A DNA stretch of 64,000 nt from Collybiopsis luxurians FD-317 M1 (GCA_000827265.1 KN834782.1:434669-498668); one strand, 5' to 3'. Shown: positions 23,034 through 35,447, numbered from the stretch's first letter. The notes: a model not told the origin generated them from the sequence alone. Program-made: numbers and translations.

Positions 23034-25465
23034 ATGCAGATTTCTCGTTCCATGTTGATATTCTGGCAAATTCTCGGTCTTCCGCTTTGCCTCGCCAAGG
23101 TATATGACACTTTCAGAGACTTACCATCAAACAATTATGACTTCGTGATCGTAGGAGGTACGCTTGACAAGTATCAGTGTATCACAAGAGTTCTCATCGT
23201 TATTCGACTTGCTTTCAGGAGGAACAGCAGGTAATGTAGTGGCGAACAGACTCACGGAGAATCCAAACTTCTCTGTTCTCGTACTCGAAGCTGGTGGAAC
23301 GTATGTATATATATATTTGCTTCTCACCTTGCTCCTTTCTCCAGCTTTATCGGCCCTCTCCGCACCTACGGCCATTCCAGTTTCCTATTCTTACTCGAAT
23401 GCCAAGTCTTTATGGTGCTCCAGTCCCTCCATTTCACTCATTCTTCTTCAGGAACGTCAATGCCTTTGAAATTGAAGTGCCTTACTTCAGTTCTCGTGGG
23501 GTCCCAGCTCAATATAATTGGAACTATAGCACTATTCCGCAGAATGCTCTAAATGATCGTTCTATTCCCATGCAACGAGGATTCGTGCTGGGAGGCTCTA
23601 GCTCTGTCAGTGAGTATCATATCTCCAGTGCAAGGGCGGAAAGATACCATTCAATTCTGATTCTTAAAAGATCGGATGTTTTATACCCGTGGATCTGCAG
23701 ATGACTATGATCGGTTTGCAGCAGTCACTGGAGATGAAGGCTGGTCCTGGAAGAGCGTACAAAAGTACATCGCTATGGTATTATCTTTCTCTGCCGTTCA
23801 GGTTTTACGCCCTTGTATCGATTGAAGAAATGCAATTACTCCACAGAATGAAAGATTTGAACCCCCTGCAGACCGACATAATACCTCTGGTCAATTCGAC
23901 CCATCAGTTCACAGTTTCACTGGAATCAACGCAGCCAGCCTCCCCGGATTTGCCCAAAATACTGATTCACTGGTTTTTGACGCGGTGGAGGAACTTGGTG
24001 GAATTTTCCAATTTAACGAGGATTGCAACTCTGGAAAACCTCTAGGGATTAGTGAGTAAAAAGAAAATCTTATTTCTCTCTGAAAGAAACCTGATAGAAC
24101 AGGCTGGTTGCAACGAACGGTCACTACCGAGGGTCGTCGGAGTAGCTCTGCAACATCCTACCTGGCCCCCGAATTTATTGAAAGGAAGAATCTAGATGTT
24201 GTATTGAATACCCGAGTCTCTCGAGTCCTCCCGAGTCGATCAAATCAATCTTCTTCTGGCCCTGCCTTTCGCACTGTTGAATTTGTTCATGACCTAGATG
24301 GTACGCATTGCAAGTTTTCCACAACTTCTTCTAATGGTTCCTGGTTCCCGAGTAGGTCCCCGCTTTACGGTAGAAGCATCCAAAGAGGTGATACTTTCTG
24401 GCGGAGTCTTTGGGTCTGCCCATATTCTCCTCAACTCTGGAATCGGTAACTCCACAATACTTTCCCGACTCGGTATAACCCCACTTGTGAACCTTCCTAG
24501 TGTTGGGCAGAATCTCACCGATCACCCTATCGCTGAAATTGACTGGCTTGTCAACTCGACTCAAACTATGGATGACATCAATCGCAATACCACTGTATCG
24601 GATGAATATGAGGCAGAGTTCAATGAGACAGGGATGGGACCTCTAGTTGATTCTAATGCCGGAAATCAGATTGCATTTTTTAGAGTCAATGAAAGCTTGA
24701 CAGACAGATACGGTGATCCATCAGCAGGACGTGATTCCCCACATCTAGAAATGATCCCTAGTGTTAGCAAATTTATATTGTCCCATTGCTCGAGCTCATG
24801 ATATATTTTTTTAGAATGGGTGGGCGCCGGGAACACCCCCAGCTACTGGTAATTATTTTTCTCTAGGGGTCGTGTTGGTTAGCCCTACCTCCCGTAAGTT
24901 GCACAATAAATGACTCTCAACTCTTGCTGTAACAACCACTGATTTTATAGGTGGATCCATGACCATCAACAGCACCAATCCCTTTGCTCCACCCCTCATT
25001 GATCCTGAATTTCTATCTTCCCCTTTCGACATTGCTGCAATGCGTGAAGTAATGAGGATTGCGTTCAATTATGTATCCGCTTCAACTTGGAAAGGGTTTA
25101 TCCTTTCTCCATCTCAGCCGGCATTAGCAAATATTACGGCGGCCTCAGATGATAATGCCCTGGATGAGTACATACGAAACTCGGCATTTTCTATTTCTCA
25201 TCCGGTGGGCACGGTAGCAATGAGTGCTAAAGGAGCAGATTATGGAGTAGTTGATCCTGATTTACGTGTAAAAGGAGTTGAGGCTTTGAGGGTGGTGGAC
25301 GCCTCCGTCTTTGTAAGTTGCGCAATGTTTCACAGCGATGCATATTTCTAATAAATTGCGATGTGGTTGGATTTTCAGCCATTTGTAACGAGTGCGCATA
25401 CTCAAGTACCAACGTATGTCATTGGGGAACGGGGAGCTGAACTTATCAAGGCCACCTGGTCATGA
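23034..25465 (+). CDS. GMC-A: aryl-alcohol-oxidase-like GMC flavoprotein
   Basis: Ten exons give a protein of roughly 590 residues. A signal peptide (about 1-21, hydrophobic, ending LPLCLA) predicts secretion. FAD-binding motifs follow: VIVGGGTAGN at the first splice junction, then NRLTENPNFSVLVLEAGG, and the GMC signature GGSSSVN with MFYTRGSADDYDRFA. Later blocks are [31 protein letters not shown] and LPSVGQNLTDHP. The two catalytic histidines are in HPVGTVAMS and SAHTQVP. AAO-type enzymes oxidise alcohols to aldehydes and pass electrons to O2, giving H2O2. Residues matching AAO Tyr92 and Phe501 are Arg and Ser here, so the substrate may differ. One donor, GTTAGC (about 24764), is non-consensus. 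It ends convergent with the GST gene, 197 bases away. Confidence 0.85.
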
Positions 25466-25662
25466 TCAACTTTCAAAGACTTGCATAAATGCTTGAAATT
25501 TGTCTGTCTTAAGCACACAATGGAATCTGTAAAATATAAATGAGCTTTCAAGAGTCACTTTGGCCTACAGCAGACCTTTCATATTCTCTCACTCTCTTAG
25601 TATAGCAGAGCATTATGCACATGGCTCAATGTTGCTTGCACATTTGGAAGGAAAAAAGCCGC

Positions 25663-26498
25663 CTAGACTACTTTGGCGTACTTATCCAAATCCTCCAAAA
25701 ATTTTCCCCATCTCCCGTTCTGCCAACCCGTAATCTCTTTCCACTCTTCACTGTCCGATCCATATCCAGTCTTGCACCACTGAAAAATTCCCGCCAAGGC
25801 AAAATCCCCAAAAGTTGGATTTTCGCCGCATAAATAATCGCCCTCGTTTTCTTCCATTGCAACCTGATACGGCAGATCTAACAACTTCAGACCATTTTCA
25901 AACGCCTGCCATGCCTTAATGGCGTCCTCTCCTTTTGGCGCCCATTCCTCAATCTTCTTTCCAAATGATATCTCCCTCGTGCGCTTGAAATACTCTTGGC
26001 TTTTTCCGCGAGGAAGTCTCTCGTATACCTTTGCTCGGACGAACATTCCCACATGGGGATAAGTCCGGAGCATGGCTAAGTGGTTAAAAGACGTTTGGAG
26101 TCCACGCGTTCCAGGTGGCAACACCCTAGGGGTATCAGGGTACGTGGCGTCGAGGTATATCGCGATTTTAAATGATTCGCTTATGACTCGATTCGTGGTG
26201 GGATCGTATATGACGGGGAGTGTATAGTAAGGCGTGACGCCGTCATCGTCGACCCCGGTCGCTTCTGCACCGATTTTCTTGCAGAGAGCTTCAATGTCGG
26301 GGTATTCGACCCATTCAGTTCTGTATGGGAGGCCTTTGTAGTTCAGGCAGTACCTTGATAGGCTTACGATTACTATCGTGTATTTCGCGATTAGAGTCAT
26401 TATACAGGTACTGACCTTGTTTTCCAAGTGTTCGGCGACCAGCATACGTTAGGTTCTGCAAAAGGTATGTCGTAGAATACTATCGTAGTGTCCGACAT
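25663..26498 (-). CDS. glutathione S-transferase, fungal etherase-related (FuA/GTE-like) class
   Basis: Two exons (26498-26416 and 26353-25663, intron 62 bases) encode 257 residues. The N-terminal thioredoxin-like domain shows IVFYDIP, WSPNTWKTR and LNYKGLPYRTEWVEYPDI, then YYTLPVIYDP and ISESFKIAIYLD. The C-terminal helical domain includes DYLCGENPTFGDFALAGI. The SPNTWKTR and EYPDI pattern is characteristic of basidiomycete GSTs related to bacterial beta-etherases, cytosolic enzymes that conjugate or strip glutathione on aromatic compounds. Its position between two aryl-alcohol-oxidase-like genes suggests a role with aromatic substrates, by inference. It is divergent from BTB-1. Confidence 0.85.
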
Positions 26499-26861
26499 GG
26501 TGGGGGAGAGTAAGCACTAGCTGTGTGAGTCATGAGTTGCGTTCGTCGGAACCCCGAAAAGGCCTGAGCTAATGCAGCATGCTCAGCGCTCAGCTGGCCG
26601 TATCTTAGCGCGGAAAGTAACACTTAATATCTCTGCTACTATTGGTCAGCGACATAGGGGTAAGCTGAGGAGCCAGATCTTCATGTAGTCACTATACCTC
26701 AAGCATTCGTGACGGTAAGCTAAAGAAGCAGAGAAGTTATAACTGAGTAATAACCTCGGTAGCGCACGCGCACTAGTACGCTAATCGTCAAACGGAGGCC
26801 GGATCGGAGGCCGGCCGGAATTGGGCGCCTATCAGCGAAGCTCGCTTCCAAACACTCTTTC
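26499..26861. promoter_or_regulatory. shared divergent promoter region of GST and BTB-1
   Basis: The 363 bases between the two start codons hold GCGCGGAAAGTAAC at 26608-26621, a word also found upstream of GMC-A. No TATA box is obvious. Confidence 0.35.
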
Positions 26862-27705
26862 ATGGCCTTCGACCCGAATGCCTCATCAGACTCCGTTGAG
26901 ACTTCTGTGGACGCTAACAGTACGATAACGAGGAGCTCAAAGTTTTATTTTGACTGCGTAGTATTTCAAGTACGATTTATTTAGACTTTTCTGTTCACTC
27001 AAAAGCTTCGGTTTGCAGGTCGTCCTGTACAGCCTACCTCGTTCCAAGTTGATTGAAACTTCTACAGTATTTGAGGACATGTTCTCCCTTCCGCAAGGTG
27101 CAACGTCAGGGAAGAATTCGGAAGGAACGTGCGACGAATACCCAATTCATCTCGAGCATATCAAACGGAAAGACTGGGAGTGTTTATTGGGGTTGCTGTT
27201 CAATAGGTAAAACAAAATCCCAATAGCACGTTCACCCTCGAAAACCTTATTGTTTCTGGTTAGCAATTCTCAAGTTCTCGGACAAGCATCTATTCCGGAC
27301 TTTACTCTTGATGAATGGGAGTCGGTGCTCAACCTATCTACCAAATGGGAAATGGCCGCCGTCCGGGAGTGCGCTATCGAGAAGATCAATCAGTTTGACA
27401 ATCCCGCGAAAAAGATCCAACTGGCTCGCAACTATCGAGTTCCCAGATTCTTCCTACCTTGCCTCGTCCAGTTGGTTGCACGTTCTGATCCCATTATACC
27501 GCAAGAGCTCTCTGAATTGGGCATTGAATGTGCTTTGAAGCTTGTCTCAATTAGAGAACGGATTTACAATGGTAATAATAACTATGCTACATTTCGTCCA
27601 GAAAAGGCGCCTCTTGACGCGTCGACTCCGGGTTCGACAGTGTGGAACAATACAGTGGCGGTTCTTCATGCAATCTTCACCGATCATGACGAGCACTACA
27701 AGTAG
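26862..27705 (+). CDS. BTB-1: BTB/POZ-domain protein
   Basis: Three exons: 26862-26969, 27019-27206 and 27264-27705. The N-terminal third carries a BTB-like core, FYFDCVVFQV, LYSLPRSKLIE, VFEDMFSLPQG and YPIHLEHIKRKDWECLL. The C-terminal part (FTLDEWESVLNLSTKW, CAIEKINQFDN, RVPRFFLPCLVQL) is the conserved extension of a large Agaricomycete BTB family. BTB domains mediate dimerisation or cullin-3 recruitment; the role of this family is not known. Exon 2 is 188 bases, as in the paralog at 31307. It converges with GMC-B, 220 bases apart. Confidence 0.8.
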
Positions 27706-27925
27706 TTTCAACATTTTCTCTGCAATCAAAGTTTCCAATCGCACTGTTAATCTTACATGCGGGATATTCATACTGTTGACGGTCGTCTGTTCATAATTGA
27801 CTATTCTGGAGAAGACGATCGTAGTCGTGATTCAGGCACATGAACTCCGCTCAGGTCAACGTGAACATCCATCCTCCATGACAGGAACGCCATAATGTAC
27901 AAAAATACACAGAGCATTAGAGAAC

Positions 27926-30331
27926 TTATCCACGTTCATAATTGGCTTTGATAAGTTCTGCCCCCCGTTCTCCAATGACATACGCTGGTGCTTGAGTATG
28001 CGCACTCGTTATAAAGGGCTGTGAATGCAATTAGAAATACACATCATTATGAAACACTGTACAACTTACAAAGACGGAGGCGTCCACCACTCTCAAACCT
28101 TCAACTCCCTTTACGCGTAAATCAGGATCAACCACTCCATAGTCTGCTCCTTTAGCACTCATGGCTACCGTGCCCACTGGATGGGCTAGAGAAAATGTCG
28201 AATTTTGTATGTACTCATCCAGGACATCGTCATCCGAAGCAGCAGTAATATTTGCCAATGCCCCAAATGGAGAAAGGATATACCCTTTCCAAGTTGGAGC
28301 GGACGCATATTTCAACGCAATCCTCATTGCTTGACGCATTGCAGCAATGTCGAAAGGGGAAGAAAAGTATCCAGGATTAATGAGGGGCGGAGCGAAAGGA
28401 TCAGTGCTGTTGATGGTCATGGACCCGCCTATGAATTCAGTGATTAGTACAGCAGGATGTAATGGATTTATTTTACAACTTACGAGAGGCAGGGCTAACA
28501 ACCGCGATCCCTAGAGAAAAAAAATTACCAGTGGCTGGAGGTATTCCCGACCACCCATTCTAAAGAAATTGAAAGTGATGAGCCCAAGCAACGATAGAAT
28601 ATAGATTCGCTGACACCAGGAATCATTTCTAAATGCGGTGAATCACGTCCTGCCGATGGATCGCCATACCTCTCTGTCAAGCTTTCGTCGACTCTGAAAA
28701 ATGCAATCTGATTTCCGGCACTAGAATCAACTAAGGGTCCCATCCCTGTCTTATTGAACTCTGCCTCATCTTCATCCGATACAGTAGTATTGCGATTGAT
28801 GTCGTCCATGGTTTGAGTCGAGTTGACAAGCCAGTCGGTTTCAACAATGGGATGGTCGGTGAGATTCTGCCCGACACTAGGAAGGTTCACGAGTGGGGAT
28901 ATACCGAGTCGGGAAAGCATTGTGGAGTTGCCAATTCCAGAGTTGAGAAGAATGTGGGCAGACCCAAAGACTCCGCCAGAAAGTATCACCTCTTTAGATG
29001 CTTCTACCGTAAAGCGGGGACCTACTCGGGAACCAGAACCATTAGAAGAAAGTGTAAAATACTGGTGATACATACCATCCAGGTCATGAACAAATTCAAC
29101 AGTGCGAAAGGCAAGGCCAGAAGAAGATTGATTTGATCGACTAGGGATGACTCGAGAGACACGGGTATTCAATACAACATCGAGATTCTTCCTTTCAATA
29201 AATTCGGGGGCCAGGTATGACGTTGCAGAGCTACTCCGATGACCCTGGGTAGTGACCGTCCGTTGCAACCAGCCTGTTTTACCATGTTTCTTTCAGAACG
29301 GGATAGGATTTTCTTTCTACTCACTAAACCCCAAAGGCTTTCCAGAGTTGTAATCTTCATTGAAGTGGAAAATTCCCCCGAGTTCCGCTACAGCGTCAAA
29401 AACCATGGAATCAATGTTTTGGGCAAATCCGGGGAGGCTGACTGCGTTGATTCCAGTGAAACTGTGAACAGACGGGTTGAATTGACCAGAGATATTATGT
29501 CGGTCTGCAGGACGTTCAAATTTTTCATTCTGCGGAGTAAATGCGTCCCTTCAATCGATAGCGGCAGAGATTGAAGACAATACCATAGCGAGATACTTTT
29601 GCACACCCTTCCAGGACCAGCCTTCATCTCCAGTGACTGCTGCAAACCGATCATAGTCGTCTGCAGATCCACGAGTATAAAACATCCGATCTTTACATAA
29701 AGTGCAGAATCGTATAGTATCTTTCCACCCTTGCAACGAAAATTTGACACCTACTGACAGAGCTGGAGCCTCCCAGAACGAATCCTCGCTGCATGGGAAT
29801 AAGACGATCGTTTAGAGCATTCTGAGGAATGGTACTGTAATTCCAGTCGAATTGAGGCTGGACCCCTCGAGTACTGAAGTAAGGCACTTCAATTTCAAAG
29901 GCATTGGCGTTCCTGAAAAAGAATGAGTGAAAAGAACGGAGGGGAGCGCCATAAAAAGCTTGGCATTTAAGTGAAGATGGGAAACCGGAATGACCATAGG
30001 TGCGGAGAAGACCGAGAATGCTGGAGAAAGGAGCGAGATGAGAAGTAAATATACTTATACATACGTTCCACCGGCTTCGAGTACGAGGACAGAGAAATTT
30101 GGATTCTCCGTGAGTCTGTTCGCCACTACATTACCTGCTGTTCCTCCTGCAAGCAAGTCGTGCAACGATGAGAAATCTTGTAATACACTGATACCCGCTC
30201 AGCGCACCTCCTACGATAACGAAGTCGTAATGTTTTGACGGTAAGTCTCTGAAATTGTTGTATACCTTGGCGAAGCAAAGTGGGAGTCCGAAAATATGCC
30301 AGATTATCAAGATTAAACGAGAGATTTGCAT
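27926..30331 (-). CDS. GMC-B: aryl-alcohol-oxidase-like GMC flavoprotein, inverted paralog of GMC-A
   Basis: The same ten-exon plan as GMC-A on the opposite strand, starting ATG 30331 and stopping TAA 27926-27928. Key blocks are a signal peptide ending LPLCFA, NRLTENPNFSVLVLEAGG, GGSSSVN, MFYTRGSADDYDRFA, EVILSGGVFGSAH, HPVGTVAMS and SAHTQAPAY. Both catalytic histidines are kept. Residues matching AAO Tyr92 and Phe501 are Arg and Ala. The intron after IPG uses a weak donor, GTCAGC. All exons appear open, so both copies look functional. Similarity extends into the 5' flank. Confidence 0.85.
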
Positions 30332-30383
30332 ATTGAAGGTACAAAAGAAGTGGGCAAAAAGGACAGGGATGCAGGATGATTTA

Positions 30384-30390
30384 TTATATA
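30384..30390 (-). promoter_or_regulatory. TATA box of GMC-B
   Basis: TATATAA on the minus strand, 53-59 bases before the ATG, in sequence similar to the promoter of GMC-A. Confidence 0.5.
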
Positions 30391-31306
30391 TCCCGTTAAC
30401 TCCATGCTGAGAAATACCCACACAGGTCAGAAGCGAATCAATAGACAGCATACTATCAGTGTTAGTAAGCCTGTTTCGAGTATATAGGATAGAGAGCACA
30501 TTTTTAAAAAGAGGTGTTTACGGTAAGTCGTTTGACCGCTCTTTTTTTTGTTTGACTTTTGAATTTTAGAACATTTTGAGTGTTTCCGGATGGTTTCCGG
30601 TGTTATTATTATAATCACCCCCAAAAATATTGCGGTTTGAGTCCTGCCCAAATATTCTGAATACTTGTGTACCTAAAGGCGCAACACCAATTAAAGAATC
30701 AAACCACTTAGAATGACAGTCAAGATTTCTCGTTTTAATTCTGAATATGTTTGAACTTTTTATTCGAGGAATTCCCTACCGTGAACTCCCCTAAGTGAAC
30801 AGTTCCCGCACCCAGTATGCTAGGCAACGTGTTTACCTTCGTTCTGCGTAATGTTCTTGCATTATTTTCAGTTGGTATGACATTTTGACAGAACTCTATT
30901 TACGCACACGCCTTCTACTCGCAGTCGAAGCAGGTTTGTGATATCATGAATTTATATAAGCGAAGGTCACTGGTCAGATGGCCTGGCCGTTCTCGTACAT
31001 CCTCAGTAAACGTGCTGTGTAATCGTTCTCGATCGCTATACGAGCAAAGTCGACAGGCTGCGCAAACGCGCTCGCAAGGTGCGCAGTGAGCTTCGTTCAA
31101 TGCTGCGACCACAAGTATACAGCTTCTCGAATTTATACAAATGAAAAACTGTACAATCGCGATTGAATCGTGATAAGCCTGCTACTCAGCTCGCAGTCCG
31201 AGCTTCGTCTCTTCTCTCTGAATAAACATACTGTACACCAGATATACTCGACTATATATATAGGGCCTGAGACACACTGACTCGCTATCTCTCAAGCATC
31301 AACCGC
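30391..31306. other. divergent intergenic region between GMC-B and BTB-2
   Basis: No gene recognised. A TATA-like run ACTATATATATAGGG at about 31250-31264 probably serves BTB-2, 45-55 bases before its ATG. Confidence 0.4.
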
Positions 31307-32195
31307 ATGAAAGAAAAACTTGATATGGACGAATCTCCTGTTGCCCCTCCTCTTACCAATGCCGAGGACTTGATTTCCCAGTCTCGTACCGTCAAAAAAA
31401 GTCCAACATTCTACTTTGATTCTGTAATTTTCCAGGTGCGAAGTCAGTATTCGTCGTGTCATGTGGCTGATACCATTTACGTTTCCAGGTTGAAGACATT
31501 CTCTACAGTTTGCCTCGCGCGAGATTGATGGAAGAATCTGAGGTCTTTGAGGATATGTTTGCCCTTCCTCAGGGCGTTGGGAAGTTGTCCGAAGGTGCCA
31601 GCGATGATAACCCGATCCATCTCGAGCAGACGAAAAAGACGGACTGGGAGTGCCTCTTGAAATTGTTGTTTCAACGGTGAGTCTTTCGGGGATCAATTGT
31701 TCAGCTTCATGCTGGTTGTCCCATGCGATCAGCTTACGATCCCATTCATCAAACCACAGTAACTTCCAACCTGGAGAATCCGGACCCAATTTCACTCTCG
31801 ACGAATGGGAATCCATCCTCACCCTCGCAACAAGATGGGAGATGAGTAACATCCGAGCTTGTGCCATCGAGAGAATTGCGCTCTTCAATGAGCCTGCTAA
31901 GAAAATCTCCTTGGCACGACGATATCGTATTCCCAGATTCTTCATACCCTCTTTGGTGCAACTTATCGGACGATCCGAGCCTCTTTCTGTGAAAGAGTTT
32001 GCTGATTTGGGAGTGGAGTGTGCGCTGAAAATTGTTTCGATGAGGGAGAGATGCTTTGATAGTAGCCATAGTTATGAGGCGTTTCGACCGCAGAAGATTG
32101 CACTCGACGTGTCTTCCCCTACTTCTTCGCAGTGGAGTTCAGTGGTAAATGAGATTCATAAAACTTTTACGGATCATGATGAGTATTACAAATAG
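31307..32195 (+). CDS. BTB-2: BTB/POZ-domain protein, paralog of BTB-1
   Basis: Three exons: 31307-31435, 31489-31676 and 31760-32195. The protein aligns with BTB-1 along its length: FYFDSVIFQV, LYSLPRARLME, VFEDMFALPQG, NPIHLEQTKKTDWECLL, NFTLDEWESILTLATRW, RIPRFFIPSLVQL and a shared FTDHDEYYK end. Intron positions and the 188-base middle exon are the same. The pair sits on either side of GMC-B, so it probably arose by the same local duplications. Confidence 0.8.
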
Positions 32196-32277
32196 CTTAA
32201 ATGTTTATCTAGGTTGATCTCTAAATAGCGTGAAACAAAAATTAGGCCGCAAACTAAAACCAAAAAATGCTTGTTGA

Positions 32278-32351
32278 TGATTCGACCCGGGCTCGAACCG
32301 GGGACCTTCTGTGTGTTAGACAGATGCGATAACCAACTACGCCATCGAACC
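32278..32351 (-). tRNA. tRNA-Val (anticodon AAC)
   Basis: On the minus strand a 74-nt cloverleaf folds: acceptor GGTTCGA with TCGAATC (one G-U pair), D arm GCG...CGC, anticodon stem TCTGT/ACAGA around loop CTAACAC, and T arm CCCGG-TTCGAGC-CCGGG. The anticodon is AAC (Val). No intron. Confidence 0.9.
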
Positions 32352-32970
32352 AGTTATTCTTATCATACGACCACTTCTGGGCCACTGCGAAAAACTCTCA
32401 CTAGGAATGCTTAACAGCTTATCCCAACTGTATTAAGCCGTCATCGTCGCTCAATTCGATACCCCCAAAAGCAACAAGGTGTAATTCAGACAGGCACAAG
32501 CTCGGTAGTCTACAGCCTTGTGTTATTCATCGTCCCACTTCTCCAGGCGTTCTGACTCAGGTGCAAGATAAAACTAATGGTAATTATCGCTCCACGCGGG
32601 AGGAAGGGCGATGATTGGATATAGAAGTATCTTTAAACCAGCCGTTTTGGTAATATATCTTGCTAAAAATGTTCAGTCTTCACCCCTGGGGGAGATCTCG
32701 TCACCTTACTCTTCTGTGCCTTCAAACGTGGCTTCCAGACAGAATTTTTACCTCATATCTTCCTGTATATTCTCTTCCATGACTATACTTAATTCTGCTA
32801 ACGGGGTGTACTCCGAGGCTCGTGTATGATGATCTTGGCACGAGTCAAACTCCTGCCTCGTCCGGCCTGTACGTCTCACGCCATCCCCTGCCTCGTTGCA
32901 GGAAAGATAATGAATTGGAGCCAGGTATAGTGCATAAAAAGCCAGGATTCACATTTTTTACCTATGAATA
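32352..32970. other. intergenic region before GMC-C
   Basis: No gene recognised. CATAAAAA at 32933-32940 is the likely TATA-type element of GMC-C, about 35 bases before its ATG. Confidence 0.4.
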
Positions 32971-35278
32971 ATGCTGAAAGCCATCTATGCATCAATCCTC
33001 TGGCAGCTCGCTAGTATATGGTTCAGTTCAGCTGTGATATACAATCAGTTCAACGACCTTCCATCGGCCGAGTTTGACTTTGTCATTGTGGGAGGTACGT
33101 GCGAACTAGCAGGATGCAGAAGAGGTACTGCTCACTCTTTTCAGGTGGAACTGCCGGAAATGTTCTTGCAAATAGACTGACAGAAAATCCGGGCTTTTCT
33201 GTATTGGTGCTTGAAGCAGGTGGAACGTTCGTCGTGCTCCCGATTATCTTGAATACTGCAGTGGAGATTGACGTTCTCTATCCATCGTAACCTTACGAAT
33301 AGAAACATCGACGCATTCGAGATCGACGTGCCCTACTTTTGCACCCGGCCCAAGTCTCAATTCGACTGGAATTTCACGACCACCGAGCAGCGCGGGCTGA
33401 ATAACCGCTCTGTTGCCTTCCCGAGGGGGTTTATTCTTGGTGGTACTAGTTCAATCAGTGAGTATGGGAGAATACTTCAAAGCTCTCATTATTGTCAAGC
33501 CGCTCAATCTGGGGTGTTCTCCCGCTACTGTATACTTACTGTTTTCGCACAGATGGAATGTTTTACACTCGAGGATCGGCCGATGACTATAATCGTTTTG
33601 CGGAGGTGACCGGTGATAAAGGATGGTCTTGGGATGCGCTACAAGATTATATTGCATTGAACGAGAGATGGGTGCCTCCCGCAGATGGGCACGATACCAA
33701 AGGCCAATTCAACCCATCGGTGCATAGTTTTACAGGCGTCAACTCTGTCAGTCTTCCAGGTTTCTCCCAAAGTATTGATTCCATGGCTCTCGAAGCCGCT
33801 CGAGAGCTCGGAGGAATCTTTCAGTACAACGAAGATGTGAACTCTGGTACACCTTTGGGCTTTGGTGCGTTGCCAGCCCAAATCCGAAGATGACATCGTT
33901 GATCTGAAAGCCCCTAGGATGGCTGCAAAGAACTATCACCACTCAAGGCCGTCGGAGTAGCTCAGCAACGTCGTACCTTGCACCTGAGTACGTTCGAAGA
34001 AAGAACTTGCATGTTCTCTTAAATGCGCGCACCGCAAGAGTCCTCCCAAGTCCATCTACCAATTCTGTGTCTAAATACGCGTTTCACACCGTTCAGTTTG
34101 CTCAAGACTTTGATGGTATCAGTCTTACCTTAGCGGCTTCAGAGTTACATCTAAAAATATGAATATTACAGGTCCACTTCTACAAGTGAAGGCGTCAAAG
34201 GAAGTTATTTTATCTGCTGGAACCATTGGTTCTCCTCAAATCCTTCTTAACTCTGGAATCGGAAACTCCACGTTTCTTTCTGAGATTGGAATATCCCCTC
34301 TCGTCGACCTTCCCAGCGTAGGTAAGAATCTCAGCGACCAGCCTCTCGTTGCCAATGCCTTCCTCGTCGATACTACCCAAACCTACGACGATATCAACCG
34401 TAATGCGACTGTCTCGAACAAAATTTACGCAGAATTCAACAAAACCAGAATGGGACCCCTTGTAGATACGTTTGCAAATCTGATTTCGTATTTTAGAGCG
34501 AATGAGAGTTTGACGGAGATGTATGGGGATCCTGCGGCAGGGAGCCATACGCCGCACATTGAGATATATCCTGAGGTGAGTTGAACTCACGAATCCTAAG
34601 ACCCACTGTATCACTTTCCGTATCTACTTGTAGAATGGCTTCTTCCTGATTCCTCCAGCTACCGGGAACTTCCTTACTATGACGACTCTAATCGTTAGCC
34701 CCGCTTCTCGTAAGTCTTGTCATAATGAACATCTCTTAGGTATCATGATAGCTATTGCGGCTAAAGTTCAAATTCTTCCGCAGGTGGCTCTGTCACCATT
34801 AATAACACCAATCCTTTCGCTTCTCCTCTGATCGACCCGGGATATTTTAGCTCTCCATTTGACATGGCCGCTATGCGTCAAGCTCTTCAAATTGTCTTCC
34901 AATATCTCTCAGCACCAGCCTGGGATGGCTACGTTCTTGCTCCATTCGGTCTCTTAGCAAACATTACTGCCGCGTCAAGCGATAGTATTTTGGACGAATA
35001 CATTCGAGGGGCAAGTCAAACGAGTGCACATCCCGTGGGAACTGTAGCAATGAGTGCAAAGGGGGCGGACTACGGTGTGGTTGATCCCGACTTGAAGGTG
35101 AAGGGAGTTGAAGGTCTGAGAGTGGTCGATGCTTCAGTATTTGTGAGTGAGCTTTCTACTAATAGATTCCTCTGGTACTCAGATGCTGTAGCCTTTTATT
35201 ACAAGCGGACATACTCAGGCGCCGGTGTATATTGTTGCTGAACGGGCAGCGGCTATGATCAAGTCTGAATGGACATAA
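32971..35278 (+). CDS. GMC-C: aryl-alcohol-oxidase-like GMC flavoprotein
   Basis: Nine exons. The signal peptide covers about residues 1-21. FAD motifs: FDFVIVGGGTAGNVLANRLT, VLEAGG, GGTSSIN and MFYTRGSADDYNRFA. Other blocks: [45 protein letters not shown]. Catalytic His sites are HPVGTVAMS and SGHTQAPVY; the Ala before the second His of the other copies is Gly here. The AAO Tyr92 and Phe501 positions are Gly and Ala. The intron that splits IAM|NE in GMC-A and GMC-B is absent (IALNERW is contiguous near 33655). It ends 169 bases from the end of AKR-1, tail to tail. Confidence 0.85.
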
Positions 35279-35447
35279 TTTCTTTATAATCATCAACGGT
35301 TAACAGTCGAGTATACCAATTTGAATCGGTGGAATAAACGGTAGCTACCATTGAACTTTGGTTTATATCCACAAATACAAGTGGGAAGACTCGAGTTTAA
35401 TACCTGTTTCATAAAAACAGTGCCAGAGGATCGGGAATTATACAGTT

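Noticed and set aside
27926..29268. GMC-B as a pseudogene because its frames are broken into pieces
   Set aside because: Every break coincides with intron signals at the same positions as in GMC-A, C and D, and the spliced frame is open.
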